Assembly (NCBI RefSeq): GCF_007830455.1 | Contig: NZ_VLLB01000003.1 | Coordinates: forward strand, 124,001 to 188,000 | Reading direction: 5' to 3' | Source: Pseudoduganella lurida | GTDB taxonomy: Bacteria > Pseudomonadota > Gammaproteobacteria > Burkholderiales > Burkholderiaceae_D | Length of the DNA stretch: 64,000 nt | Shown here: piece by piece, positions 40,966 to 49,956 of the stretch | Layout: each line of letters starts with the position of its first letter | Position numbering within the stretch: position 1 is the first letter of the stretch | Notes under the pieces: model-generated | The model's database searches: none | What the model saw: the letters and a program-made list of their open reading frames with translations, nothing else | Told to the model about the DNA's origin: nothing | Position numbers and translations under genes: made by a program

Positions 40966-42495
40966 ATGGAAAACGTCCTGATCGCCGGTGCCGGCCCGAC
41001 CGGGCTCGCGCTGGCCCTGTGGCTGACGAAATTCGGCATCCAGGTGCGCATCGTCGACAAGAGCGCGGGGCCGGGCGAGACGTCGCGCGCCATGGTGGTC
41101 CAGGCGCGCACGCTGGAGCTGTACCGCCAGCTGGGGCTGGCCGGGCCGGTCGTCGCGGCGGCCCACCTGAATCCCGCGCTGAACCTGTGGACACGCGGGC
41201 AGCACCGCGCACGCGTCGATCTGGCCGACGCGGGTGCCGGCCTCACGCCGTATCCGTTCATCGCCGTCTATCCGCAGGACCAGCATGAACGCCTGCTGAT
41301 CGAGCACCTGGCCGCAATGGGCGTGAATGTCGAGCGCAACACCGAACTCATGGCGTTCGGGGAGAGCAAGGATGGCGTCGCCGTGCGGCTGAAGCTGCCC
41401 GATGGATCGGAGCAGGCGGTCACTGTTGCCTACCTGGCCGGCTGCGATGGCGCGCGCTCCACGGTGCGTCACCAGCTGGGCACCGGCTTCGAGGGCGGCA
41501 CCTACCAGCAGGTGTTCTACGTGGCCGATGTGGAAGCCGATGGCCTCGCGCCGGCCGATGAGCTGCACGTGGCGCTGGACAGCGGCGACTTCGCGCTGCT
41601 GCTGCCGTACGGGAAAGAAGGCCGCAAGCGCCTCATCGGCACGGTGCGGGACGAGCGCGCGGAGAAGGCCGACACCCTGACGTTCGACGATGTCCGTCAG
41701 GATGCGATCGGCCGCCTTGGCCTGCAGGTCCACCGGGTCCACTGGTTCTCGACCTACCGGGTGCATCACCGGGTCGCGGAAGCGTTTCGCCGTGGCCGCA
41801 TCTTCCTGCTGGGCGATGCGGCCCACATCCACAGTCCCGCCGGCGGCCAGGGCATGAACACCGGCATCCTCGATGCGAACAACCTGGCGTGGAAGCTGGC
41901 CGACGTGATCCACGCCCGCGCGCCGGCCCGCCTGCTCGACAGCTACGCGCTGGAACGCCAGGCATTCGCGCGTCGCCTCGTCGCTACCACCGACCGCGTG
42001 TTCACGCTGGCCACGAGCGAGGGCCATATCGCGGACTTCATCAAGACGCACATCCTGCCCACCTTCGTGAGCCTGGCCAGCAGCCTCGATGAGGCGCGCG
42101 GGTTCCTGTTCCGCACCGTGTCGCAGACGATGCTGCACTATCGCGACAGCCCGCTGAGCGAGGGCAGGGCCGGCGAGGTGCATGGCGGCGACCGGCTACC
42201 CTGGGTGCGTGGCGCGGCGGGCGACAATTTCGGCCCGCTCGACAGCGGCGCGTGGCAGGTCCACGTGTATGGCACCGCCACCGAAGCGCTGACCGCGTGG
42301 TGCGAGCGGCATCGCCTGCCGCTGCACGTGCTGGCGTGGACGCCCGCGCATCATGAAGCGGGGTTCGCCCGCGACGCGCTCTACCTCCTCCGGCCGGACG
42401 GCTATGTGGCGCTGGCCGATCCGCAGGGTGCCGTCGAGGCGCTGGAACGCTACTTCCGTTCGCAGGGCTGCGTCTGGGCGCAGCCCGTAGCCTGA
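40966..42495 (+). CDS. FAD-dependent aromatic monooxygenase (PheA/TfdB family)
   Basis: A 509-residue flavoprotein hydroxylase. It has the dinucleotide motif GAGPTGLAL (residues 6-14), the DG motif in CDGARSTVRH (near residue 160), and the FAD ribityl motif GDAAHIHSPAGGQGMN (near residue 285). The C-terminal thioredoxin-like domain is typical of phenol hydroxylases. It uses NAD(P)H and oxygen to hydroxylate an aromatic ring; polyketide hydroxylases are a close alternative. The ATG has GGAGG 8 bases upstream. No ring-cleavage genes are adjacent, so the substrate is open. Confidence 0.9.
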   Translation: MENVLIAGAGPTGLALALWLTKFGIQVRIVDKSAGPGETSRAMVVQARTLELYRQLGLAGPVVAAAHLNPALNLWTRGQHRARVDLADAGAGLTPYPFIAVYPQDQHERLLIEHLAAMGVNVERNTELMAFGESKDGVAVRLKLPDGSEQAVTVAYLAGCDGARSTVRHQLGTGFEGGTYQQVFYVADVEADGLAPADELHVALDSGDFALLLPYGKEGRKRLIGTVRDERAEKADTLTFDDVRQDAIGRLGLQVHRVHWFSTYRVHHRVAEAFRRGRIFLLGDAAHIHSPAGGQGMNTGILDANNLAWKLADVIHARAPARLLDSYALERQAFARRLVATTDRVFTLATSEGHIADFIKTHILPTFVSLASSLDEARGFLFRTVSQTMLHYRDSPLSEGRAGEVHGGDRLPWVRGAAGDNFGPLDSGAWQVHVYGTATEALTAWCERHRLPLHVLAWTPAHHEAGFARDALYLLRPDGYVALADPQGAVEALERYFRSQGCVWAQPVA

Positions 42496-42659
42496 ATCGC
42501 AAGGCCGGGGCGCTGGCCGCCCATTGCAATCAGCTCCTTGCGCATTTCCTCCCGTCGCTTGCATCCTGCCGCCGCTCCCTGTATTGATAGGGGGCGCCGC
42601 CGCGGCCGTGGCGGCCAAGTATCAAGCAATAACAGTACCGAACAATAACGGAGACCCGT

Positions 42660-44288
42660 ATGACCCTGTCGCGCGCACTCGCACGCCTGGCCGGCGGCTG
42701 CTGTCTGGCGCTGTCCGGCATCGTGGCCGCCGCCGAACCGCCACCGGCCGCGCAGTACACGAACCCCATCCTCCACGCCGACTATTCCGATCCGGACGTG
42801 ATCCGCGCCGGCGACGACTACTTCCTGGTCGCCTCCAGCTTCCACTTCTCGCCCGGTCTCCCGGTGCTGCAGTCGAAGGACCTGGTGCACTGGAAGATCG
42901 TCGGCCACGTGCTGGACCGGCTGCCTTTCCATCCTTCCTACGACATGGTGCCGCCCTATACGCTGACCGACAGTGTGTCGAAGCCGGTCGGTGCGGGCAT
43001 GCGCTACGCGGGCGGCGTGTGGGCGCCGTCGATCCGGCAGCACGAGGGCCGCTTCTACGTCTACTGGGCCACGCCCGACGAAGGCATCTTCATGAGCTCC
43101 GCCGCCCATCCGGCCGGACCGTGGACAGCGCCCGTCACCGTGCTGGCGGGCCCGGGCTACGAGGATCCCTGCCCGTTCTGGGATGACGACGGCAAGGCCT
43201 GGCTGGTGCATTCGAAAGTGGGCGCCGGCCCGATCGTGCTGCACGCGATGCGCCCGGACGGCACGGCACTCCTTGATGCCGGCACCACCATCGTCGAGGA
43301 CAAGGTCAACCTGCCAGTGCTGGAAGGGCCGAAGGTCTACAAGCGCAACGGCTACTACTACATCTTCGCACCGATCGGCGGGGTGAGCACCGGACCGCAG
43401 GCCGTGCTGCGCTCACGCACGATCCAGGGGCCGTACGAATTCCGCAACGTGCTCAATCCCGGCAACGGCCTGAAGGGCCCGCACCAGGGCGGCTATGTCG
43501 AGACGCCGGCCGGGCAGGGCTGGTTCGTGCACTTCAACAGCACCGGTGCGTTCGGCCGCATCGCGCACCTGCAACCCGTGACGTGGCAGGACGACTGGCC
43601 CGTCATGGGCGAGAAGGGCCTGCCGGTGCTCACGCATCCGGTGCCGCTTACCGCCAGGCAGTCGCCCGAGTTCCGCCTGCAGGATTCGGATGAATTCTCA
43701 AGCAGCACCCTGGGACTGCAATGGTCATGGAACCACAACCCTGACAATGCCCGCTGGAGCCTCGCGCAGCGGCCCGGCTTCCTGCGCATCGAAGCGAACC
43801 GGGCGCGCCACCTCGTCGGCGCGCGTAACACGCTGACGCAGATCCTGCAAGGTCCGGCCGCGGAATTCACCACCCGCATCGAACTGGCCGGCATGGCGGA
43901 AGGCCAGCGCGCCGGCCTGTCGCTGTTCGGCGTGAAGGTGCCCTGGGTCGGCATCGTGCGCGAAGGTGGCGTGAATTACGTGACCTACGCGAGTGCGGGG
44001 GAAGAGACCCGCGGCGTGGCGATCAAGGGCGGCAGCATCGTCCTGCGCGCCGATGTGCGCGCCGACCAGACCGTGCAGTTTTCGTACGCTCTGGATGCCA
44101 AGGGCCCCTTCGAGGAGGCCGGTTCCGTCACGCCGCTGGCGCCGTTTTCGTGGTGGAAGGGCAGCCGGCCGGCGCTGTTCACCTACATCCGTGCCGATGC
44201 CGATGAAGCCAGGGCCGAGCGCCCCCAGGACGGGATCCGCCAGAACTACATCGACGTGGACTGGTTCCGCGTCCGCATCGTCCACTAG
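42660..44288 (+). CDS. Exported glycoside hydrolase family 43
   Basis: A 542-residue enzyme with a signal peptide (cleavage near VAA-AE, residue 25). The GH43 five-blade propeller is at about 33-330: the catalytic base lies in DYSDPDVIR (41-49), the pKa-modulating segment in GGVWAPSI, and the general acid Glu in LEGPKVYKRNGYYY. The C-terminal half is the GH43_C2 beta-sandwich. It most likely cuts xylosyl or arabinosyl links in plant wall polymers. The ATG has GGAG 6 bases upstream. It is followed 10 bases later by a GH28 gene in the same operon. Confidence 0.92.
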   Translation: MTLSRALARLAGGCCLALSGIVAAAEPPPAAQYTNPILHADYSDPDVIRAGDDYFLVASSFHFSPGLPVLQSKDLVHWKIVGHVLDRLPFHPSYDMVPPYTLTDSVSKPVGAGMRYAGGVWAPSIRQHEGRFYVYWATPDEGIFMSSAAHPAGPWTAPVTVLAGPGYEDPCPFWDDDGKAWLVHSKVGAGPIVLHAMRPDGTALLDAGTTIVEDKVNLPVLEGPKVYKRNGYYYIFAPIGGVSTGPQAVLRSRTIQGPYEFRNVLNPGNGLKGPHQGGYVETPAGQGWFVHFNSTGAFGRIAHLQPVTWQDDWPVMGEKGLPVLTHPVPLTARQSPEFRLQDSDEFSSSTLGLQWSWNHNPDNARWSLAQRPGFLRIEANRARHLVGARNTLTQILQGPAAEFTTRIELAGMAEGQRAGLSLFGVKVPWVGIVREGGVNYVTYASAGEETRGVAIKGGSIVLRADVRADQTVQFSYALDAKGPFEEAGSVTPLAPFSWWKGSRPALFTYIRADADEARAERPQDGIRQNYIDVDWFRVRIVH

Positions 44289-44298
44289 GAGACCGCCC

Positions 44299-45849
44299 AT
44301 GACGGCAAAGACGCATATTGAAACGACGGAGAGGGCAACCACGGGCATGGCAACCACGAATACAACCACGATCGATCCCCGGCGCCGCAAGCTGGCGCAG
44401 GCCCTCGGCGGTGCCGCGGCGATGGCGCTGCTGCCGGCCATTGCGCCGGCCGCGGAGTGCGAGGCGCCCGCCTGGGCCGACGGGCTGCGCCACGACCTGG
44501 ACGCGATGGCGCAGCAGCTCACGCGCACGCTGGTCCCGTGGCCGGTACCGCAGCGCGTGTTCGAGCCGGAGTCGTATGGCCATGTGCAAGGACAGCTCGC
44601 CACGCAGGCGATCCGCCGCGCGGTGGAGGCCTGCGCGGCGGCCGGTGGCGGCACGGTGCGCCTGGCACGCGGCGACTACGTCAGCGGCACCATCGACCTG
44701 CGCTCCGGCGTGATGCTGGAAATCGCCAAGGGCAGCCGGCTGCTGGCCAGCACCGACCTGGCCGACTACCCGGAACGCAAGGCGCGCCGCCCCACGGTCC
44801 AGGACAGCAATATGGGCATGAACCAGTCGCTCATCTTTGCCGAAGGCTGCGAGCGCGTGGGCCTGTGCGGCGCGGGCACCATCGACGGCCGCGGTACGAA
44901 GGACAATTTTCCCGGCGAGCAGACCACCGGCTCGACGCCGGGCCGGCCGTTCCTGATCCGCATGCTGGACTGCCGCAACGTGGTGATCCGCGACCTGCGC
45001 ATGCGCGACTCGCCCTGCTGGATGCAGAACTACCTGAACTGCGAGGACCTGATCGTGGACGGCATCCATGTCGAGAACCAGGTCAACCACAACAACGACG
45101 GCCTCGATATCGACGGCTGCCGCCGCGTCATCGTGCGCAATGTGTTCATCAACGCGGAAGACGACGGCCTGTGCTTCAAGGGCGCCAGCCAGCGCGCCGG
45201 CGAGAACATCCTGATCGAGAACTGCGAGTTCTACAGCACCTGCAATGCCCTCAAGTTCGGCACCGATTCGCAGGGCGACTTCCGTAACGTGCTGGTGCGG
45301 AACGTGACCCTGGGCGGGCCATCGTCGTCGATGCGCGCGATCAACCGGCGCAAGGCCGATGGCGGCATTTCATGGGAAGTGGTCGATGGCGGCACGCTGG
45401 AACGCATCGTCGTGCATGACGCGCAGATCGTGCGCGCCGAGAGCCCGCTGTTCCTGATCCTGGGCGACCGCGGGCGCGTGCGGCCGGAACAGCCGAAGCC
45501 CGGCCCGGGCATCCTGCGCCACATCGTCTACGACCGCATCGGCGGCACGGACAATGGCGTGCGCGGGTCCTTCTTCACGGCGATCCCGGAACGGCCGATC
45601 GAGCACGTGCTGCTACGCGACGTTGCGCTCGGCATGACCGCCGCTGCCGGCCCGGCACCCGATCCCGCCGCCGTGCCCGATGGCCGCGGCCTGTATCCGG
45701 ACCCGCACATGTTCACGCCCGTGATGCCCGCCTACGGCCTGTGGTCCCGCAACGTGCGGCACCTGACGCTGCAGCGCGTGCGGTTCACCACCAGCGGCAG
45801 CGATGCCCGGCCGGCGCTGATCGCACCGGGTGCCTGTGCGTTGACCTGA
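44299..45849 (+). CDS. Exported glycoside hydrolase family 28 (polygalacturonase-like)
   Basis: A 516-residue right-handed beta-helix enzyme. The N-terminus carries DPRRRKLAQALGG (residues 26-38) before a hydrophobic stretch, a likely Tat signal. Catalytic-type Asp residues appear in NNDGLDIDG (265-273) and EDDGLCFKG (287-295). The usual GHG histidine motif is replaced by KFGTDSQGD, and the RxK motif is not obvious, so it belongs to a divergent GH28 branch. It probably acts on pectin-related chains. It is co-transcribed with GH43, and a TonB receptor converges on it. Confidence 0.88.
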   Translation: MTAKTHIETTERATTGMATTNTTTIDPRRRKLAQALGGAAAMALLPAIAPAAECEAPAWADGLRHDLDAMAQQLTRTLVPWPVPQRVFEPESYGHVQGQLATQAIRRAVEACAAAGGGTVRLARGDYVSGTIDLRSGVMLEIAKGSRLLASTDLADYPERKARRPTVQDSNMGMNQSLIFAEGCERVGLCGAGTIDGRGTKDNFPGEQTTGSTPGRPFLIRMLDCRNVVIRDLRMRDSPCWMQNYLNCEDLIVDGIHVENQVNHNNDGLDIDGCRRVIVRNVFINAEDDGLCFKGASQRAGENILIENCEFYSTCNALKFGTDSQGDFRNVLVRNVTLGGPSSSMRAINRRKADGGISWEVVDGGTLERIVVHDAQIVRAESPLFLILGDRGRVRPEQPKPGPGILRHIVYDRIGGTDNGVRGSFFTAIPERPIEHVLLRDVALGMTAAAGPAPDPAAVPDGRGLYPDPHMFTPVMPAYGLWSRNVRHLTLQRVRFTTSGSDARPALIAPGACALT

Positions 45850-45856
45850 TCTCCCC

Positions 45857-46057
45857 GCGAGGTCGCAAGGAACGCCAGCGAGCAGGGGTCTGGCACTGCC
45901 ATCGATGCGCAAGAAGCATCGATGGCGCATGCCGCGGTGCCTGACCCCAGCCTTTCACACGAAGTCGCAAAGAATGCGGGCACACCGGGGTCTGGCTCCG
46001 CCATTCGATGCGCCTGAAGCAATCGCAGCGCATGCCGCGGTGCCTGACCCCAGCCTT
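45857..46057 (+). repeat. Two tandem copies of the class 2 hairpin repeat
   Basis: Unit 1 (45857-45954) and unit 2 (45964-46057) repeat with a 102-103 bp period, each starting at GTCGCAA and ending TGACCCCAGCCTT. In unit 1 GCCATCGATGC-GCAAGAA-GCATCGATGGC makes a perfect 11-bp stem inside outer GGGGTCTGGCA and GGTGCCTGACCCC arms. Unit 2 has drifted in the inner stem. They fill the gap between the convergent GH28 and receptor genes. The copy at 8271-8370 is in the opposite orientation. Confidence 0.85.
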
Positions 46058-46075
46058 GCGCCGGCATTACCCGCA

Positions 46076-49000
46076 TCACAACTTCACATTCACCACCGCA
46101 AAGAACGTGCGCCCCAAAGGATCGTAGCTGGCCGAGATCGAGTTATTCGACGGCAGCTGCGTCGAGCCCAGCACCGGCGGCTCCTTGTCCGTCACGTTGC
46201 GCACGCCGGCCGTGAAGTTGACCGACTTGCTGAAGTCGTAGCCGGCCGTCAGGTCCAGGTAGGTGTAGCCGCCGATGCGCGGATTGGTGAGCGACTCGTA
46301 GGCCGGCGGCGTCTGCCCGCGGCGCAGCGGGATCACGTACGCATCGTTCGTCACGCTGCTGCTGTAGCGGGCCCGCGCGGAGAGCATCACCTTGCCCGTG
46401 TTGAGCGTCACGCGCGCCGTGCCCTTCCACTTCGAGACGGGCTGGCCGCAGGTAGCGCCCCAGGTGCCCACGCACTCGTTGGTCACGTCGGGAATGTCCT
46501 GGATCGGCGTGAACGTCAGCTCGTCGACATAGGTCCAGTTGGTGTCCACGTTCCAGCGTGAGCTATTGCCGAACAGGCCCCAGTTCGTCGCGAAGCCGTA
46601 GTGGCCGGCGAGGTCCACGCCCTGCGTCTTGATGCCGCCGATATTGGCGGCCGTCGTCATCACGTAGGTGGGTGCGGCGATCTGGCCCGTGACGGGATCG
46701 CGGTTGATGGCCCGGCAGTACACGCTGTCCGCGTTCTGGATCGTGTTGTAGCACAGGTCCAGCACCGACTGGATGCCGCCGCCGCCCAGCGTGGAGATGG
46801 CCTTGTCCAGCGTGATCTTGTAGTAGTCCAGGCTCAGTTGCAGGCCGCGCAGCGCGGTCGGCGTGAACACGGCGCCGATCGTGGTGGTGTGCGACGTTTC
46901 CGCTTCCAGGTTGGGATTGCCGCCCGTGATCTGCGTGAGGAACTGGGTGGGCTGCACGGACTGGTCGAACACCAGGTTGGCCGGCACGCCGGTGGCCGCG
47001 CACAGGGCACGCACGGCAGCCGTCTGCTGGCCGGCCGGTGCGCGGGCCGAGCACGGGTCGGTGGCGATCGGGCCGTTGCGGCCCTGGCCGCCGTACAGTT
47101 CCCCCACGTTCGGCGCGCGGATCGATTTCTGCTTCTGCACGCGGAACGTCAGGCTGTCCACGGGCGACCATTCGGTGCCGATGGAACTGGTCCATACCTT
47201 GCCGACCGATTCCACGTCGTAGTCGGAATGGCGGAACGCGCCGCTCACGCTCAGGCTCTTGGCGAACGGTTTGTCCTTCAGCAGCGGCAGGCGCGCCTCG
47301 CCGTAGAACTCCTTGACGGTGGCATCGCCTTCCGTCGGCCGCGCCGCGTTCCAGCCCGACACGTCGCCCGAGGCCAGGAAGGCATCCGGCGTGTACTTGC
47401 TGTACGAGTGGCGGCGCTCGAAGCCGGCCGAGAAGTCCACCGGCCCGGTCGGCAGCTCCGCGAGCTTGCCCGTCACGTTGGCCGACAGCACCTGCTGCTC
47501 GGCGACGATGTCCGAATTCGACGAGATCAGGATCGCGTCGCGCGCGGCCGGGCTGATGTTCTGGCCGAAGGGATTGAGCACCGGCGCCGCGCCGCCCTGC
47601 GACAGCAGCGCGTTCTGGAAGCGGCTCAGCGAGATCGAGCCGGCCTGCTGCTGCGATTCGGTGGTGCGCGCATGCGTGTAGTAGACGTCGTATTTCAGGT
47701 CGCTCAGGTAGTTCTCGGCGACGCTCGGCAGGTCGCCCCGCACGCCCACCGCCAGGCGGAACACCGAGTGATCGGTGTCGCCCACGCGCGTGCCGATATC
47801 GGACAGCCGGCGGTTCAGGTTGACGAGGGCCAGGCCATCGCCGGCCACCGTCGTCAGGCTCTGCGAGCCGTTGGTGGCGGTCAGTCGGCCCGTCTCGCGC
47901 AGGTCCAGCTGGCGGAACACTTCCTGCACCTGCGGGCTCAGGTAGGGGTTGTTCGTGTTGACGAGGAAGTTGCCGCTGGCGCTCGTCGGGCCGATCTGCA
48001 CCTTGGCCGTGTTGCTGCTGTAGTGCATCTCCAGGTAGCCGGTGGCGTGCTCGGTCAGGTCGTAGTGGGCGAACGCATTGCCCATCCAGCGTTTCTGCGG
48101 CGTGACGATGTACGACAGGGGGCCCAGGTCGTAGGCATCGTTCGTGGTGTACGGCCGGATCGCCTTGCCGCTGGCATCGAAGATCGCGCCCAGCGTGCCC
48201 ATGCCCTGCAGGCCGGCGGCGCGCAGGGCGGCGTCGAGGGCAGGGTTGGACGAGGCCGAGCCGATCACGGGCAGGTTGCCGATGCGCCCGTTCGGCACCG
48301 TGGACGACCCCGTGAACACGAGTCCCGGCCGGCCGCCGGCGGACAGGCAGGTCTGGCCGCCCGGCACGGCCAGCGGCGTGCCGGGTCCCGTCGCCGACCA
48401 CGAGGCCGCCGTCACGCAGCCATCGCCCAGCGTGGGCAGCGAATAGCCGCCCAGTTCCTCGCGCGTCATGCCTTCGCGGTTCAGGTAGTTCACCGACAGT
48501 ACAGCATTGCCGCGGCCGTTGGCGAAGTTGCCGCCCACCGTCAGGTCCAGGCTGTTCGTGGGCGTGCGAGTGGGCTGGTCCCAGCTGCGCTGAGCGTTCA
48601 CCTCCACGCCCTGGAAATTGTCGCGCAGGATGAAGTTGACGACGCCGGAGATGGCATCCGAACCGTACACGGCCGAGGAGCCGCCGGTGACCGTCTCGAT
48701 GCGCTTGACCAGTGCCGCGGGAATCGTGTTGATGTCGCTGGTGAAGTCCGGCCCCGTGATGGCGAAGCGGCGGCCGTTGACCAGCACCAGGTTGCGGGTC
48801 GGCCCGAGGTTGCGCAGATTCAGCGTGGCCGTGCCGGACGGCTGGCCGGCCTGCATCGTGTTCGCGGTCGGGCTGCTGAACTGGTTCGCCGTGAACTGCG
48901 GCGTGTCGGTGAGCAGCGTTTCCAGATTCTGTGTTCCCGTCACCTTCAGCTCCTGCGCATCGAGCACGGTAACGGGCGTGGGCGCCAGGAAGCCGCGGTT

Positions 49001-49177
49001 CACCAGGCGCGTGCCCGTGACGACGACCTTGTTTTCCTCGGCGGTGGCGGGAACGGTGTCCGCCTCCTGGGCCGCGGCGCTGGCGGCGATGCTGCCGAGA
49101 CTGGCCACGGCCAGCAGTGCGGAAATCGAACGTTGCCGCGGGGTGTTAGCTTGGGTACGGCGCCTTGCTTGTCGCAT
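46076..49177 (-). CDS. TonB-dependent outer-membrane receptor (polysaccharide-locus type)
   Basis: A 1033-residue receptor. The start at 49177 is preferred because GGGAG lies 5 bases before it; an upstream ATG (49189) lacks a site. The signal peptide ends near ASAAA-QE (about residue 36). The plug (about 48-180) includes VVVTGTRLVNRGF, the segment NLETLLTDTPQF, and GGSSAVYGSDAISGVVNFIL. The barrel ends FFAVVNVKL. It probably imports an oligosaccharide freed by the neighbouring GH43 and GH28 enzymes. Two repeat units separate it from GH28. Confidence 0.92.
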   Translation of the reverse strand: MRQARRRTQANTPRQRSISALLAVASLGSIAASAAAQEADTVPATAEENKVVVTGTRLVNRGFLAPTPVTVLDAQELKVTGTQNLETLLTDTPQFTANQFSSPTANTMQAGQPSGTATLNLRNLGPTRNLVLVNGRRFAITGPDFTSDINTIPAALVKRIETVTGGSSAVYGSDAISGVVNFILRDNFQGVEVNAQRSWDQPTRTPTNSLDLTVGGNFANGRGNAVLSVNYLNREGMTREELGGYSLPTLGDGCVTAASWSATGPGTPLAVPGGQTCLSAGGRPGLVFTGSSTVPNGRIGNLPVIGSASSNPALDAALRAAGLQGMGTLGAIFDASGKAIRPYTTNDAYDLGPLSYIVTPQKRWMGNAFAHYDLTEHATGYLEMHYSSNTAKVQIGPTSASGNFLVNTNNPYLSPQVQEVFRQLDLRETGRLTATNGSQSLTTVAGDGLALVNLNRRLSDIGTRVGDTDHSVFRLAVGVRGDLPSVAENYLSDLKYDVYYTHARTTESQQQAGSISLSRFQNALLSQGGAAPVLNPFGQNISPAARDAILISSNSDIVAEQQVLSANVTGKLAELPTGPVDFSAGFERRHSYSKYTPDAFLASGDVSGWNAARPTEGDATVKEFYGEARLPLLKDKPFAKSLSVSGAFRHSDYDVESVGKVWTSSIGTEWSPVDSLTFRVQKQKSIRAPNVGELYGGQGRNGPIATDPCSARAPAGQQTAAVRALCAATGVPANLVFDQSVQPTQFLTQITGGNPNLEAETSHTTTIGAVFTPTALRGLQLSLDYYKITLDKAISTLGGGGIQSVLDLCYNTIQNADSVYCRAINRDPVTGQIAAPTYVMTTAANIGGIKTQGVDLAGHYGFATNWGLFGNSSRWNVDTNWTYVDELTFTPIQDIPDVTNECVGTWGATCGQPVSKWKGTARVTLNTGKVMLSARARYSSSVTNDAYVIPLRRGQTPPAYESLTNPRIGGYTYLDLTAGYDFSKSVNFTAGVRNVTDKEPPVLGSTQLPSNNSISASYDPLGRTFFAVVNVKL

Positions 49178-49569
49178 GTTTTCTCCCATATTGTCGGGCC
49201 AACTTTTATTTATAAGTCTCCACCTTTGCGCGTTTGCCAGCCCATGATGGCTTGCAAACGTGACCGATGGTGGAAGCTTTGAATGCCACCGTCAATCGCG
49301 GACCGCTCAAACGGATGACTGAAACAGCACCGGTCGCAAAGTTGAAAATGCATGAGCAAAAGCGTGATTTTTGCGTCGCAAGCGCTCAATCGACCGGCCG
49401 ATAAAATCGGCGGACTGCTTGAAACCCGGCCGGTTCGATCAATCCATTGAGCGGTTCGAATCGCATGCGAGCATTCTTGCGCTCTCTTCGTCAAACAGGA
49501 GATAACGTGGATCGGATGCAACGTCCAGAGCGGGAATACGCGCATTTGTGCACCGCACAAAAATATCTG
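49178..49569. other. Intergenic region upstream of the receptor with CCGCTCAA-type repeats
   Basis: This gap likely holds the receptor promoter on the minus strand, though no box pair was fixed. Short related motifs recur: ACCGCTCAA near 49302, GCGCTCAATCGACCGGCCG near 49383, and an inverted CCGGCCGGTTCGATCAATCCATTGAGCGG near 49428-49456. They form an imperfect inverted repeat and may bind a regulator. No gene is seen. Confidence 0.4.
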
Positions 49570-49842
49570 TGCTATACTGCGTTCGCTGGTGGAGTTTTTG
49601 ATGACACCAGTTCCTTTCGACAGGTGCGATGCAGGCGGGTGTAAAGCCGCTGAGCGCCAGGGGTAAAGCCTCAAGTCGCAGGGATTGTTGTTCCAGTCTT
49701 TTGTCGGATTACACTCCGGCCGCACCAGGCAGATAGCCCGGGCGCCCCGGTGTTTCGCACCATGCAGATAGCATGGGCTGAAACCGCGATGCAAGCGTTG
49801 GTATTACATTGAAACGAAGCCCGCACGAGCGGGCTTTTTTTT
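49570..49842 (+). ncRNA. Candidate small transcript with a 21-codon frame
   Basis: An extended -10 promoter TGCTATACT (49570-49578) and an intrinsic terminator (49817-49842) bound about 255 bases with no sizeable gene. The transcript would start near 49585. Inside, ATG at 49601 with GGTGGAG upstream opens a 21-residue frame (49601-49666) containing CDAGGC (CX4C), which could be a metal- or translation-sensing leader peptide. It is either a small RNA, a small-protein mRNA or both. I do not match it to 6S, 4.5S, tmRNA or RNase P. Confidence 0.45.
49817..49842 (+). terminator. Intrinsic terminator before infA
   Basis: GCCCGC-ACGA-GCGGGC followed by eight T residues: a strong 6-bp GC hairpin 114 bases before the infA start. 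It closes the candidate small transcript rather than a protein gene. Confidence 0.9.
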
Positions 49843-49956
49843 CTTCGGTTCGCCCTTATATATACTTCCTGCGCATCTGCGGGCGAGCTCCTTATCTGTT
49901 AGCGCAGCACCCCGCCCGTTGGTCAGGGCGTCCATAGAAAACTCGCGAAAGGGAAT

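Noticed and set aside
45857-46057. Tandem repeats that might be read as a short CRISPR array
   Set aside because: There are only two units with a 102-bp period, strong internal palindromes, and diverged rather than unique spacers; no cas genes are present.
46601-49282. An 893-codon plus-strand frame opposite the second TonB receptor
   Set aside because: It is a compositional shadow of the receptor gene without recognisable domains.
49570-49842. Identity as 6S RNA, tmRNA, 4.5S RNA or RNase P RNA
   Set aside because: The length and conserved core sequences expected of these RNAs were not seen, and no alanine tRNA-like ends or SRP loop are present.
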